64,000 nt of DNA from Boesenbergia rotunda (lineage: Eukaryota > Streptophyta > Magnoliopsida > Zingiberales > Zingiberaceae), in assembly GCA_024364735.1 (NCBI GenBank), contig JAGFNQ010002305.1, forward strand, positions 85,364 through 149,363, given 5' to 3'. Shown piece by piece: positions 10,915-19,441 of this stretch (within the stretch, counting starts at the first letter, position 1; each line of letters opens with the position of its first letter). The position numbers and the translations under genes are program-made. Under the pieces are notes generated by a model that searched no databases, was not told where the DNA came from, and saw nothing but the letters and a program-made list of their open reading frames with translations.

Positions 10915-12461
10915 GATGCCTCGATAATTTCGGATAACAACAAGATCAGCTGCTGGAATATCTTTTTAATCTCGAGAGAGAGAAAAGAGAAGAGTTGACA
11001 AAGTCACATCCATTTTTGCATGCTGTAGTACATTGTTTGATCTAGTTCAGTACGATACCACAACTTGTGGTGGTACGTTTTAAGGAACGAGATAAATCAA
11101 TGTTAATAACAAATATTAGAAATTTAAAATCTCAATGTATGGTGGTCCTTTATTGCTACAAGAGCTGAATGGATGGTCAATGACATAATAATTTTATATA
11201 TACATGGAGAAAAGTCAACTCACACCAGTCAATCGTGTGGACGGAGTCAACACTCATTTTAAAAATGTATGGTCCTTTATTGCTTTGGGCATTATGAATC
11301 TTAAGATATATCATTTAAGTTTTATATTTAATTAATTTGTTCTTACTAAAGTCTTCAATTCTTCCAGTTTTCCATTTTGAAAAAATCAAAATGAAGAACC
11401 TAACAATCAGATATCTTGTCAATTAATGCTGATAATCACTGTGAATTTAATGCAGAAAAAGACAGGCACCGTTCATGTATCTAGCGCCAAACTTTCAAGG
11501 CATGCAGTTTAAAGTCCAGATCAAAAATTAAAGAGGCGGCGCATTTTTTAAAATCATGAAAGGACCTCTTATATTTTTGTTTTAGTAATCAAAAATACCT
11601 TTTATCTACTCGAATTACTTTTCGTATGATCCTCAATGAATAAGAGTTCCTGATCACAATCAAGCACGACGTCCATTTGGATAAGAGTCCACCAGGATGC
11701 ACAACCTAATTAAACTGTTGAAAAACATGCGAATGAAAATGGATGGAAAAAGGAATTTCAATTGCGTGGGAGTTTAATTTTACATCGAGAATTTTGTGGC
11801 GCGAAGGTTATAATATAATGAATCATAATTTTTTATATTGTAAATATGTATGTGAAATACTCTTTCTCACCTACGTGATCGACGGCCAGTGACTCGTGAG
11901 CTCAGTTCTTTTTCAAAAAAAAAAATAAAACAAAAAAGAGAAACAACAAATTCTATTTTGGATTATAGTTAATTATAATTAAAACCCGATCGACTGGAGA
12001 GGCCGGTCTCTCGAGTGAACTGAGATTATGAACTTCGATTGTGCCGACTGATGAACTTGGAGAGATCAGCACCTAACTAACAATCCGTTGAACCATCAAT
12101 CCATTAATTATAATTTTATGTTTTAATTAGTAGTATCATCTTTCTTTCTTGATGTTTAATTAGTTCATGCATGCATGCATGCAGTTAGTTTATAACATTA
12201 ACCAGTTTCAAATTTCTTAAATGAGAAGTAAATTGTTTGTAGGTGCTCATTTTTGTCTTTAAGTTGCACTTTTTTTTAAACCTTTCACTACATTTATTTG
12301 TTTCACAATGTGCCTAGATGAAGAAAGTAAACATCTTAAAGTGAAATTATATGATAAAATGTTGATATACTCTTTCCCAATCAATTGCGTGATGATTTCT
12401 GACACCTTAAAAATCCAGACAAAATTAAAGAGAGACATTTAACCTGCAACTTGAGAGATGC
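10915..12461. other. Spacer with receptor-kinase promoter and miR399 upstream region
   Basis: AT-rich. A (CATG)n tract lies at about 12165-12183. I looked for the phosphate-response P1BS box (GNATATNC) upstream of the miRNA hairpin and did not see one within about 1 kb. No protein gene was seen. Confidence 0.45.
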
Positions 12462-12597
12462 TTGTGAGGTGAATGGCAGGGCAATTCTCCTTTGGCATGA
12501 AAAGCAGCAAATTTAAAGGCCACCACCTAATTAATTCACCAGTTCACTTGGCCTTCCTGCCAAAGGAGAACTGCCCTGTGATTCTCAAACCTCACAA
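12462..12597 (+). ncRNA. MIR399: miR399 precursor hairpin
   Basis: The 3' arm at 12558-12578 holds a 21-nt sequence beginning TGCCAAAGGAGA and ending CTGCCCTG, matching the miR399 family. The 5' arm at 12477-12497 is its near-perfect complement (CAGGGCAATTCTCCTTTGGC plus A), with one mismatch, giving a star strand around 12479-12499. The stem extends outward through TTGTGAGGT pairing with ACCTCACAA at the base, and the apical part is about 60 nt. The mature strand lies on the 3' arm, as in known MIR399 genes. miR399 is induced by phosphate starvation and targets PHO2/UBC24 mRNA, moving in phloem from shoot to root. The primary transcript limits cannot be set from sequence. Confidence 0.92.
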
Positions 12598-13447
12598 AAA
12601 TTAATGCTTCTTCTCTTCCTCTAGCTTCAGGCTGTTGCTCATGGAGCTAGGTCCACTGCCATTACTGCAACTCTTGCACCTTCCTCTTATAGCAGCAGGT
12701 GAAATGAGACGGTGTGCCCATGGATTTGGATATGCCACAGGATATACCTTCTTAAGTTGGAACAATTCCCTTGAGCCAGCCTTTTCCAGTCCCCTTTCTC
12801 TTTTCATTTCTACCATGGACCTCATTCTCTGAACCCCACTTCCTACCAAAAGAAACTTCCTTATATTTCTAGCTTCAACACACCTGTTGATGTTTTAATC
12901 AGACATGAAACTATTGATCGGCATCGAATGTTATCATTGATCTCTAACTTTGCTCTAACCTGACAATGCTAATAGCTGATGAAGGAACCTTCACTTGCAT
13001 TGTGACAGAAGAACATCCCTTGGCATCTTCCACCCTTTATATATGTATCTTTCTATCACTTGGTGATTGCATGCACTAGAAAATCATCAACTTTCGTGTC
13101 GAGTCGAAATGCATTTTGTTGGCAAATCGCAATCACTAAGCATCTTCCATCACCTCATTGTAATCGTTGAAGGTCCCGGCCATGGAGAACATGCCTTGGC
13201 ATCTTCCATCTTTATATCTTTCACTTCATACATTCTGAATCTGTCTCCAGCTTAAAATGACAATTACCCACTCCATGGCGAAGATATTGATACAACAATC
13301 AAATAAAAATTAATAGAATCCAAGAAGAATATTTACCAGGGGCTATTTCCGACTCCAATTCTTACTAAGCTAGAGCCTTTGCCTCCTAATAGAAGATTAA
13401 AAGCTACAAATTTAACAAAAAACAAAGTCATCGAACAAATGTACATT
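12598..13447. other. Spacer downstream of the miR399 hairpin
   Basis: This probably includes the rest of the miRNA primary transcript. A motif CCTTGGCATCTTCCA recurs near 13019 and 13193, hinting at a diverged short duplication. No convincing protein gene was found; the small ORFs here resemble nothing I recognise. Confidence 0.4.
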
Positions 13448-14042
13448 TCATGCATCGAATTTGCAGAGGTCCTCAAAACCCATATGCTAATTATGCTTGA
13501 TTTTTTCGATCATGTTGATAATACCAAAACCACCTGGAGTAAACAGAGACGGACATCAGCACAAACAAAATGATTTGTCTGTAAAACACAATAAGAATAT
13601 ATGCATAACAAGTGTGTCAAGTTGTGCTTCAGTATATGCACTTAGTTTAATCAATAAATAGGTTCAGTTTATACAAAACCTCTAGGTTTTACTCACCTAA
13701 AGTGATGGCACTAATAAAGATTGTTGAAGCCAGAATGATGATGATAAGAGACTCCCACCAGATTAAAAGAACCAGTCTCCTGACTACATGTTACCCCACA
13801 AAGGCAGCAATTGTGGCCACAAGGAGAAAGTAGGCAGCTGCATAATCATAAGCAATTTTTTTTTAGTGGAGCTCATTCACATATTCCATAAAGTGTTCGA
13901 CAGATTCAAAGATCCTTTATAATTACAGCATAAGGCTGAGTTAAATACCATATGGAACTGGAAAACGTTTTAGAAGGTAGTATTCAACGACCGACATGGA
14001 TGAGGAGAACATCATGGCAAAAGTTGCTGTTGCACTAGAAGC
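13448..14042 (-). pseudogene. C-terminal fragment of a TauE/SafE-family transporter pseudogene
   Basis: Three exon-like blocks are readable: 14042-13949 (MFSSSMSVVEYYLLKRFPVP), 13837-13697 (VATIAAFVG, stop, HVVRRL, then a hydrophobic stretch ending FISAITL) and 13533-13448 (INMIEKIKHN, stop, HMGFEDLCKF). They match the last third of plant sulfite exporter TauE/SafE-family membrane proteins, and introns keep GT-AG borders. Two in-frame nonsense codons are present: TAA where the family has Gln in VGQHVV, and TAG after KIKHN. The N-terminal two thirds were not found upstream. The copy is therefore dead, but decay is mild because both stops are single substitutions in good context. Confidence 0.8.
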
Positions 14043-14398
14043 CTGTAAAGTTTTCATAGTCCGGATTCATTGAAGATCGAATATGAAGTATTCTGTGGTA
14101 TGTCTAAAAACCTAAAATACTAAGGAGTTGCTTTCTTTTTTTCTTTTTTTTTTCCTTGACAAACCGATATAAGTGAACAAGAGCATTCATTCAGATAGCA
14201 TTAGCAATAAGGATTTGTTAATTGCTGACAGCAAGAAAATTTGCTCGTGCATTTCTGCATGTTTTCCCCTTGCAATCATTCTTATCAGTATGTCATTTAT
14301 ATGACCAGTTTATTCAAGAAATGAGATTGAAGGAAATAATTTTAAGCACAATTTGAAATTTAAAAAGGCCTGCTGAATTGAAATCTACCGCAGCGAGC
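14043..14398. other. Spacer
   Basis: AT-rich sequence between the transporter pseudogene and the CACTA-like terminus. No upstream exons of the pseudogene were recognised here. Confidence 0.4.
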
Positions 14399-14590
14399 AC
14401 TATAAAAAAATCAGCGCTTAGCGATGGATATTAATTATCCGTCGCTAATACTGGGAGCCAGGTCAAACCCCAAAACTAGCGACGGAATAGATCAAACCCG
14501 TCGCTAATAGCGACGGATTATTATTATTCCGTCGCTATTAGCGACGGATTGTAACTTGTCCGTCGCTATTATTTCCGTCGCTAAATTAGG
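14399..14590. mobile_element. CACTA (En/Spm-like) element terminus with subterminal repeats
   Basis: It starts CACTATAAAAAAATCAGCG, followed by at least six copies, in both orientations, of a TAGCGACGG / CCGTCGCTA motif, the usual layout of a CACTA transposon end. No matching right end (…TTTATAGTG preceded by the same motif) was found in this window, so the element is truncated or its partner end has been lost. The GC-rich stretch 14600-14776 may be its 5' leader. Confidence 0.65.
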
Positions 14591-14776
14591 TATAATTTGC
14601 ATCGTTCGGCGCCCCCTCCCCCGGCCGTGCGTGATCACTCTTCTCTCTTCTCCGTCGCATGATCGCCCCCAACGAACGCTCCTCCGGCGAACCCCTTCTC
14701 AAGTCACAGGTACACTGCATCTCCGGTTGTTTCACGCATGTTCATCACCGCATTTGATTTTCTTCCGGCGAACGCT

Positions 14777-15682
14777 CTGACAGCGCTTTTGAATTAAAGC
14801 TGTCAGCTACTGATCGGTCCCCGGACCGATCAGAGTGACTCCTGATCGGTCACCAGACCGATCAGAATGGGTCCAGACCGATCAGGCTCCAGCCTGATCG
14901 GTCCCCAGTGAGAAATCAGAAATCGCGACTTCTTCGTGATCGATCACCAGATCGATCCAAGTCTTTCCAGCTTCGCAGTCCAAACCTCCTGATCGGTCAC
15001 CAGACCGATCAGGGTGTGGCCTGATCAGTCTGGGGTCCGATCAGGACACCTCCTGACCGATCAGGCTCCAGCCTGATCGGTTATAGTGAGAACCTTGCGA
15101 CAATTGATCGTTCACCAGAACGATCTGAATAGTCTCCCTGATCGGTCACCAGACCGATTAGGAGTCGATCAGTAGCCCAACAAGGTCACTGTATGCTCCC
15201 TGATCAGTCACAGCTGGATCGGTCACCAGACCGATCCAGGCAGGGCCAAATCCACTCTAAGTCAAGAGAACGAGCTCCCAGCCTTCTTTGACTCGTGCTC
15301 AGTCCCCCGGACCAAGACTCTATGCCCAGTCTCACTCACCGGGACTTCAACTTAGCTTCCCAAGCTAGGACCTGACCCTCCAAGCCAGGGTTTCATCCAA
15401 CCTAGCCCTCCAAGCTAGGACCTGGCCCTCCAAGCCAGAGTTTCATCCAACCTAGCTTCTCAAGCTAGGACCTGACCCTCCAAGCCAGGGTTTCATTCAA
15501 CCTAGGCCTCCAAGCTAGGACCTGACCCTCCAAGCCAGGGTTTCATTCACCTAGCTTCCCAAGCTAGGATTTCATCCAACTCCGTGCCCAGTCCCCGACC
15601 AGGACTTAATCTCAATCATCTCATTAACCTAAACTAAAATCGGTGTCAACACCAAAACAACAATCAGGGTCAGACTGCATCA
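14777..15682 (-). mobile_element. Truncated LTR of the GATCGGTC-palindrome retrotransposon family
   Basis: Homologous to the right-hand part of the LTRs at 53749-55807 and 59199-61219. It shows the same GACAGCG-TTTGAATTAAAG entry, arrays of GATCGGTCACCAGACCGATC, CCTAGCTTCCCAAGCTAGGA-type units, and the LTR end CAGACTGCATCA. The first about 0.8 kb of the LTR is missing and no target duplication is visible, so this is a broken relic. Confidence 0.75.
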
Positions 15683-15724
15683 ACAGCTGCGTGCGTGGCA
15701 AAAAATCACGTAAGCCCTCACCGT

Positions 15725-16175
15725 AGCTCACTCTTTCTCAACTCGACTCCCTCTCTCGTGACCGCAGCGCCGCTCTCCCGCCTCCCTCCCTCTCTTGTGC
15801 CCCTCGCCTCCCTCCCTCTCTCGCAAACACCACAGCTCTCTCTCGCTGCGGCTCCTCTCCCGCCTCCCCCCTCGCCGAAGCAAGACGCAGCCCTCTCTCG
15901 TGCCGACTCCTCTCGCGTCCGGCCCTCTCTCGTCCATCGCCGAAGCAAAACCCGCAGCTGTCTCTCGCCGACTCCTCTCGCGTCTGGCTCTCTCGCGCGT
16001 CCATCGCCGAAGCCACTTCGCAGCTGTCTCTCGCAACCTTCTCTCCCTCCTCCCCCCTCCCGAAGCAGGTAAACCCTAACCCGCAGCTGTCTCTCACAAA
16101 CACCTCCTCTCCCGCCTCCCCCCTCGCCGAAGCAGGTAAACCCTAACACTTCAATTTTTTTGTTGTAGAAAATTT
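15725..16175 (+). promoter_or_regulatory. Left inverted arm: GC-rich promoter/5'-UTR exon
   Basis: From AGCTCACTCTTTCTCAAC through CGCCGAAGCAG and the intron start GTAAACCCTAAC to TTGTTGTAGAAAAT, this arm is an inverted copy of 25375-25694. It reads as an untranslated leader exon ending in a GCAG/GTAAAC donor. In this arm the donor segment is duplicated (donors at 16069 and 16135, about 66 bp apart). It would drive transcription rightward into the ORF at 16602. Confidence 0.6.
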
Positions 16176-16601
16176 TCGTCAAATTCCCTGGTTCATTAAA
16201 ATTGTAGAAAAATGTTGTAGAAAGCAATAGGTAGTGACTCATTTTGCATAGTGAATCATTTTGCTGTAGAAAAATGCAAACTTAACCTAATGAAAATTGC
16301 AAACTTAACCTAATCATTTTGCTATAGAAAATTGCAAACTTAACCTAATCATTTTGCTGTAGAAAATTGCAAAATGATTAGGTTAAATTGCAAATTGACT
16401 ACAAAGTGAACATATAAGCAGTGTTTACTTTGCAGTATAAGCAATGTTTGTTCAATTTTTATTGCTATTTTTAGATTATAAACACCATTTGTTTTTTTCA
16501 AGAAATTTGCAAGGTAGCGTTTCCTTTTATAAAAATGGTTTGTTCATTTTAATTTTTAATATTATGGTTATACAAAATTATGAATGTTGTTTTTAATGTA
16601 G

Positions 16602-16841
16602 GGAAAAACTTATGTTGTATTTATCGGATATAACTCGGACATTTATGATTCGTGGATGAAAGCATCACGTCAAGTTCATGGCTTTAGTGGCAACATATAT
16701 AAATCTTACAAAAGTAGAGAGGAGGTAGAAAAAGCATATCAAGCGTACTTGGATATAAAATGTGCACCAGCTTCTATTTCATCCTATACAACTTCAAGTT
16801 TGACTTCGAAATCAAATCTAAATTCTGATAGCAGACTTTGA
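16602..16841 (+). CDS. Small ORF with RNase H1 N-terminal (viroplasmin-like) domain
   Basis: After an acceptor AATGTAG the frame opens with GKTYVVFIGYNSDIYDSW, then VHGFSGNIYKSYKSREEVEKAY and a Ser/Thr-rich tail, ending at TGA. The YVVF-G-IYDSW-Q-V-GFSG-YKSF/YKS pattern is that of the RNase H1 N-terminal / caulimovirus viroplasmin-like domain, which binds RNA:DNA hybrids. No RNase H catalytic domain follows. The start codon must lie in an upstream exon that I could not place (an in-frame TAG precedes the acceptor). Transcription probably begins in the GC-rich arm at 15725-16175. It pairs with the FAR1-type transposase gene at 22515-25694 and is likely transposon cargo. The domain call is fairly sure; the gene model is not. 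Confidence 0.55.
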   Translation, partial: GKTYVVFIGYNSDIYDSWMKASRQVHGFSGNIYKSYKSREEVEKAYQAYLDIKCAPASISSYTTSSLTSKSNLNSDSRL

Positions 16842-17208
16842 AAGTCCAAAAAAAATTAAGTTTAAGGATATAATGAAACAGATAGTGCATCTTTTGGATT
16901 CTTTAGCAATTAGTGATAGTAATTAGGCATGTTAGGTTATTTCAAATTCTTGTTGGTGTTGAAATGCAAATATTTGTTTTATCTAAGTTCAAGTTGAAAC
17001 AATGGTGTTATCTGAAATGTTGGTTGAGACATGTAAAACAATGGTGTTTACTTATCTTTGAAATTATGTTTGAATGATCTGGGTGGGGTTAGTTGTGCAT
17101 TTCAATTCCAACCATGTAAAATATCTATTTGATTTGAATGTAAGCTACCTAGAAGGTATTGTAGAATTACAACCATGTAAAGTTCGGTCGTTGCCTCATC
17201 TTTGGAAG
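16842..17208. other. 3' flank of the viroplasmin-domain ORF
   Basis: AT-rich, presumably 3' UTR and transposon interior, continuing at 19442 after the solo-LTR insertion. Nothing else was recognised. Confidence 0.4.
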
Positions 17209-17260
17209 TTAAGTGTTAGATATCTTGGATATCTAGTGTGAATGGAAGAGAAGTGGTGGG

Positions 17261-18281
17261 CATTGTTAAGAGAACCGGACTGGACCGACCGGTCGGACCG
17301 GTTGGACCGGGAACCGGTCGGATTTCCGGTCCAGATTAGTGATGAAAACCGGCCTCTTAAAACCCGGCTTTGAACCGGTTTGAACCGGCCGGGAACCGGG
17401 TGAACCGGTCAATCCGGTTCACCCGGTTTCATTTAATTTTTTTTTTAAAAAAGTAAAAAACCAGCGTCGCCGACTTTTATAATCAGTAAACCTAATTTAA
17501 TCACGCGATTTCTCGCGTCGCTCTGCCTTCTCTCCGCATCGCCCAGCGTCGCCAACGTCGCCGCGCCTCCGCCAGCGTCGCCAACGTCGCCGCGCCTCTG
17601 CCAGCATCGCCAGTCGCCTCACCTCCGCCAGCGTCGCCTGCTCCGCGGCCTCGCCTGCCTACGCCAGCATCCCCGCATTGCATCGCCTCGGCCAGCGTCG
17701 CCAGCCGCCGTGCCTTCGCCAACGTCGCCAGCCACCGAGTCTCCGCCAGCGTCGCCTGCCTCCGCTAGCGTCCTCGCATCGCATCGGCTCCACCGGCATT
17801 TCGCTTCTGAAGGTAACCTTAAGTTCTGCACGCTAAGTTCTGAAGGTAACCTTAAGTTTGCGTCGGCTCCACCGGCTGATCACAGTTGATGTCTTTGATT
17901 AATCAATAATCAATTTTACGTATAAAAAATTCTGCACTTCCGAGCAAATTGATTAGCTAAGCTTCATTAATCAATTTTCAATAATCAATAATCAATTATT
18001 TTGAGGAACGTTAAATTCTTTACTTCTATTCCAGATCGAGGTAAGGCTAAGCTTCATTACTTTTTTACATATAAAAAAGTAAAAAATATGCTCTACTTAG
18101 TTGATTTACTCTTGAAGAATGTAGTTGGGCCAGTTGTTAATTTCATATATTTATATAAATACATACTTTATTATATATTGGTTATATTCCGGTTGAACCC
18201 CCTGTTAAACCGGTTGAACCATTGAACCTCTGAACCCTTGCCTCGACCGGTTCGATGTCCGGTTCGATTTTCAGAACCTTG
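17261..18281. mobile_element. Non-autonomous hAT-like element inside the solo LTR
   Basis: A 1021-bp insert flanked by perfect 8-bp GTGGTGGG repeats at 17253-17260 and 18282-18289. The left end CATTGTTAAGAGAACCGGAC is a degenerate inverted match to the right end (read inward CAAGGTTCTGAAAATCGAAC, then CGGAC). Subterminal regions are dense in CCGGTT/GAACCGG. The middle contains a GCC-rich segment with repeated CGCCAGCGTCGCC units (17520-17790). No transposase was seen. An 8-bp duplication and this terminus fit the hAT superfamily. Confidence 0.8.
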
Positions 18282-18482
18282 GTGGTGGGACTTTAGTCCC
18301 ACATTGGAACTTTCTATTGAATGGAAAGTGAGGAGGAGAATAAAGAGACTCCCTTGTGAGTGGGGCTTTAGTCCCACATTGGGAGTTTGAAGGCAAAATG
18401 TTTGGTTTATATTGTATCACAAGCATGATAGTTGTGAACAAATGCTAGGGGAGAGGCTCTCTCTCACGCGTGGGTGCGCAGG

Positions 18483-18496
18483 CGGGGGGGGGGGGG
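18483..18496. repeat. Poly(G) run
   Basis: A run of about 14 G residues within the solo LTR, prone to sequencing error. Confidence 0.9.
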
Positions 18497-19441
18497 GTAG
18501 GGGTGCAAATCCAGGGCCCGTATTTATACTGAACCAAGTGAACTCGTGTGCGTGCACGACTCGCGCACGTCGAATATCCGACCGGTCGGGGCAAAATTTG
18601 TCCATCTAGATGAACCAACGTTTTGCCAAATTGATTTTTGCTCAAATGTAACTGATGCATTTATTTTGATTAATGTGAGATCAGTAACCCCCACACGTTT
18701 AGATTTGGCCGGGGTAAATGACAGTAAATGACGATTAATTCGTCATTGAATACTGCGGGGGTTTGAGCCTATATAAGGAGGCCGTGACCGAGAGCAAAAG
18801 AAGAGACAGACAATACAGAGAAATTCTCCTCCACTACATCTCGTTCCCGACCTCCGTTGATAGTGTTCAGGTATATCCTCAGTTCGCCACGAGCAACGAG
18901 TGCTCCGTTGCGCCCGTGGTACGACTGTTGTATCCTGAGAGACAGAAGTCAATCCGAGCCTCGAAGCACCGCCGGAGGAGGACGAATTTGTTTCAAGGAA
19001 ACTGCGCTGCGCAGGGCTCAGCAAGTTCTTGGTCGGTTGGGAGACGCTCGACCACTACTCGAAAGCTTCACTCGGGAGATGTCCGACCATCACTCGGGAG
19101 ATCCTAGTCGGGAGACTCCACTCGGGAATTCCAACTTGGGAATTCTGCTGGGGAGCTCGGGAGACGCTGCTTGGGTCGGGAACCTCAGTCAGTCGGGAGC
19201 TCGGGAGACCGAGTCGGCAGCTCGGAAACCTCAGTTGGGAGCTCGGGAGACTCAGTTGGGAGCTTGTGAGCCCGAGTCGGCAGCTCGGGAGAACCAGTCG
19301 GGAGCTCGGAAATTCAGCTCGGAAATTCACTGCAATTTGGGAAAAGGCAGTTGGGTCACTCAACAGATAAGTTGAAGTTATTTTTAGTAATTTCAATTTA
19401 TTGAAACTTCTCCAAAAAGGAGCATTTCCTCTGACATTAAG

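Larger units (their letters stand above)
17214..19436 (+). mobile_element. Solo LTR with 5-bp target duplication, carrying a nested hAT element
   Basis: Starts TGTTAGATATC, ends CCTCTGACA, and is flanked by TTAAG at 17209-17213 and 19437-19441. Without the nested hAT it is about 1.19 kb. A clear TATA box (CTATATAAGG, 18769-18778) marks the LTR promoter. Downstream of it (19020-19330) lie repeated GGGAGCTCGGGAGAC-type units. No internal retrotransposon domain is present, so it formed by recombination between two LTRs. Confidence 0.85.

Noticed and set aside
12601..12849. Minus-strand 82-codon ORF next to the miR399 hairpin
   Set aside because: No recognisable domain, and it probably lies antisense to the miRNA primary transcript. 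Length is within chance expectation.
15718..16242. Long overlapping ORFs in several frames of the GC-rich arm
   Set aside because: Low-complexity CT/GA-rich sequence keeps several frames open. The region behaves as an untranslated leader exon with splice donors.
16602..16841. Viroplasmin-like ORF as an endogenous pararetrovirus fragment
   Set aside because: The same domain is the N-terminal domain of cellular RNase H1, and no other viral gene is nearby. Context is a DNA transposon-like unit.
17501..17831. Ala/Arg-rich minus-strand ORFs
   Set aside because: They arise from GCC-rich tandem units inside a non-autonomous hAT element; composition explains the open frames.
18483..18496. G-quadruplex-forming regulatory element
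   Set aside because: A single homopolymer G-run within an LTR is more simply a slippage-prone tract; nothing ties it to a gene.
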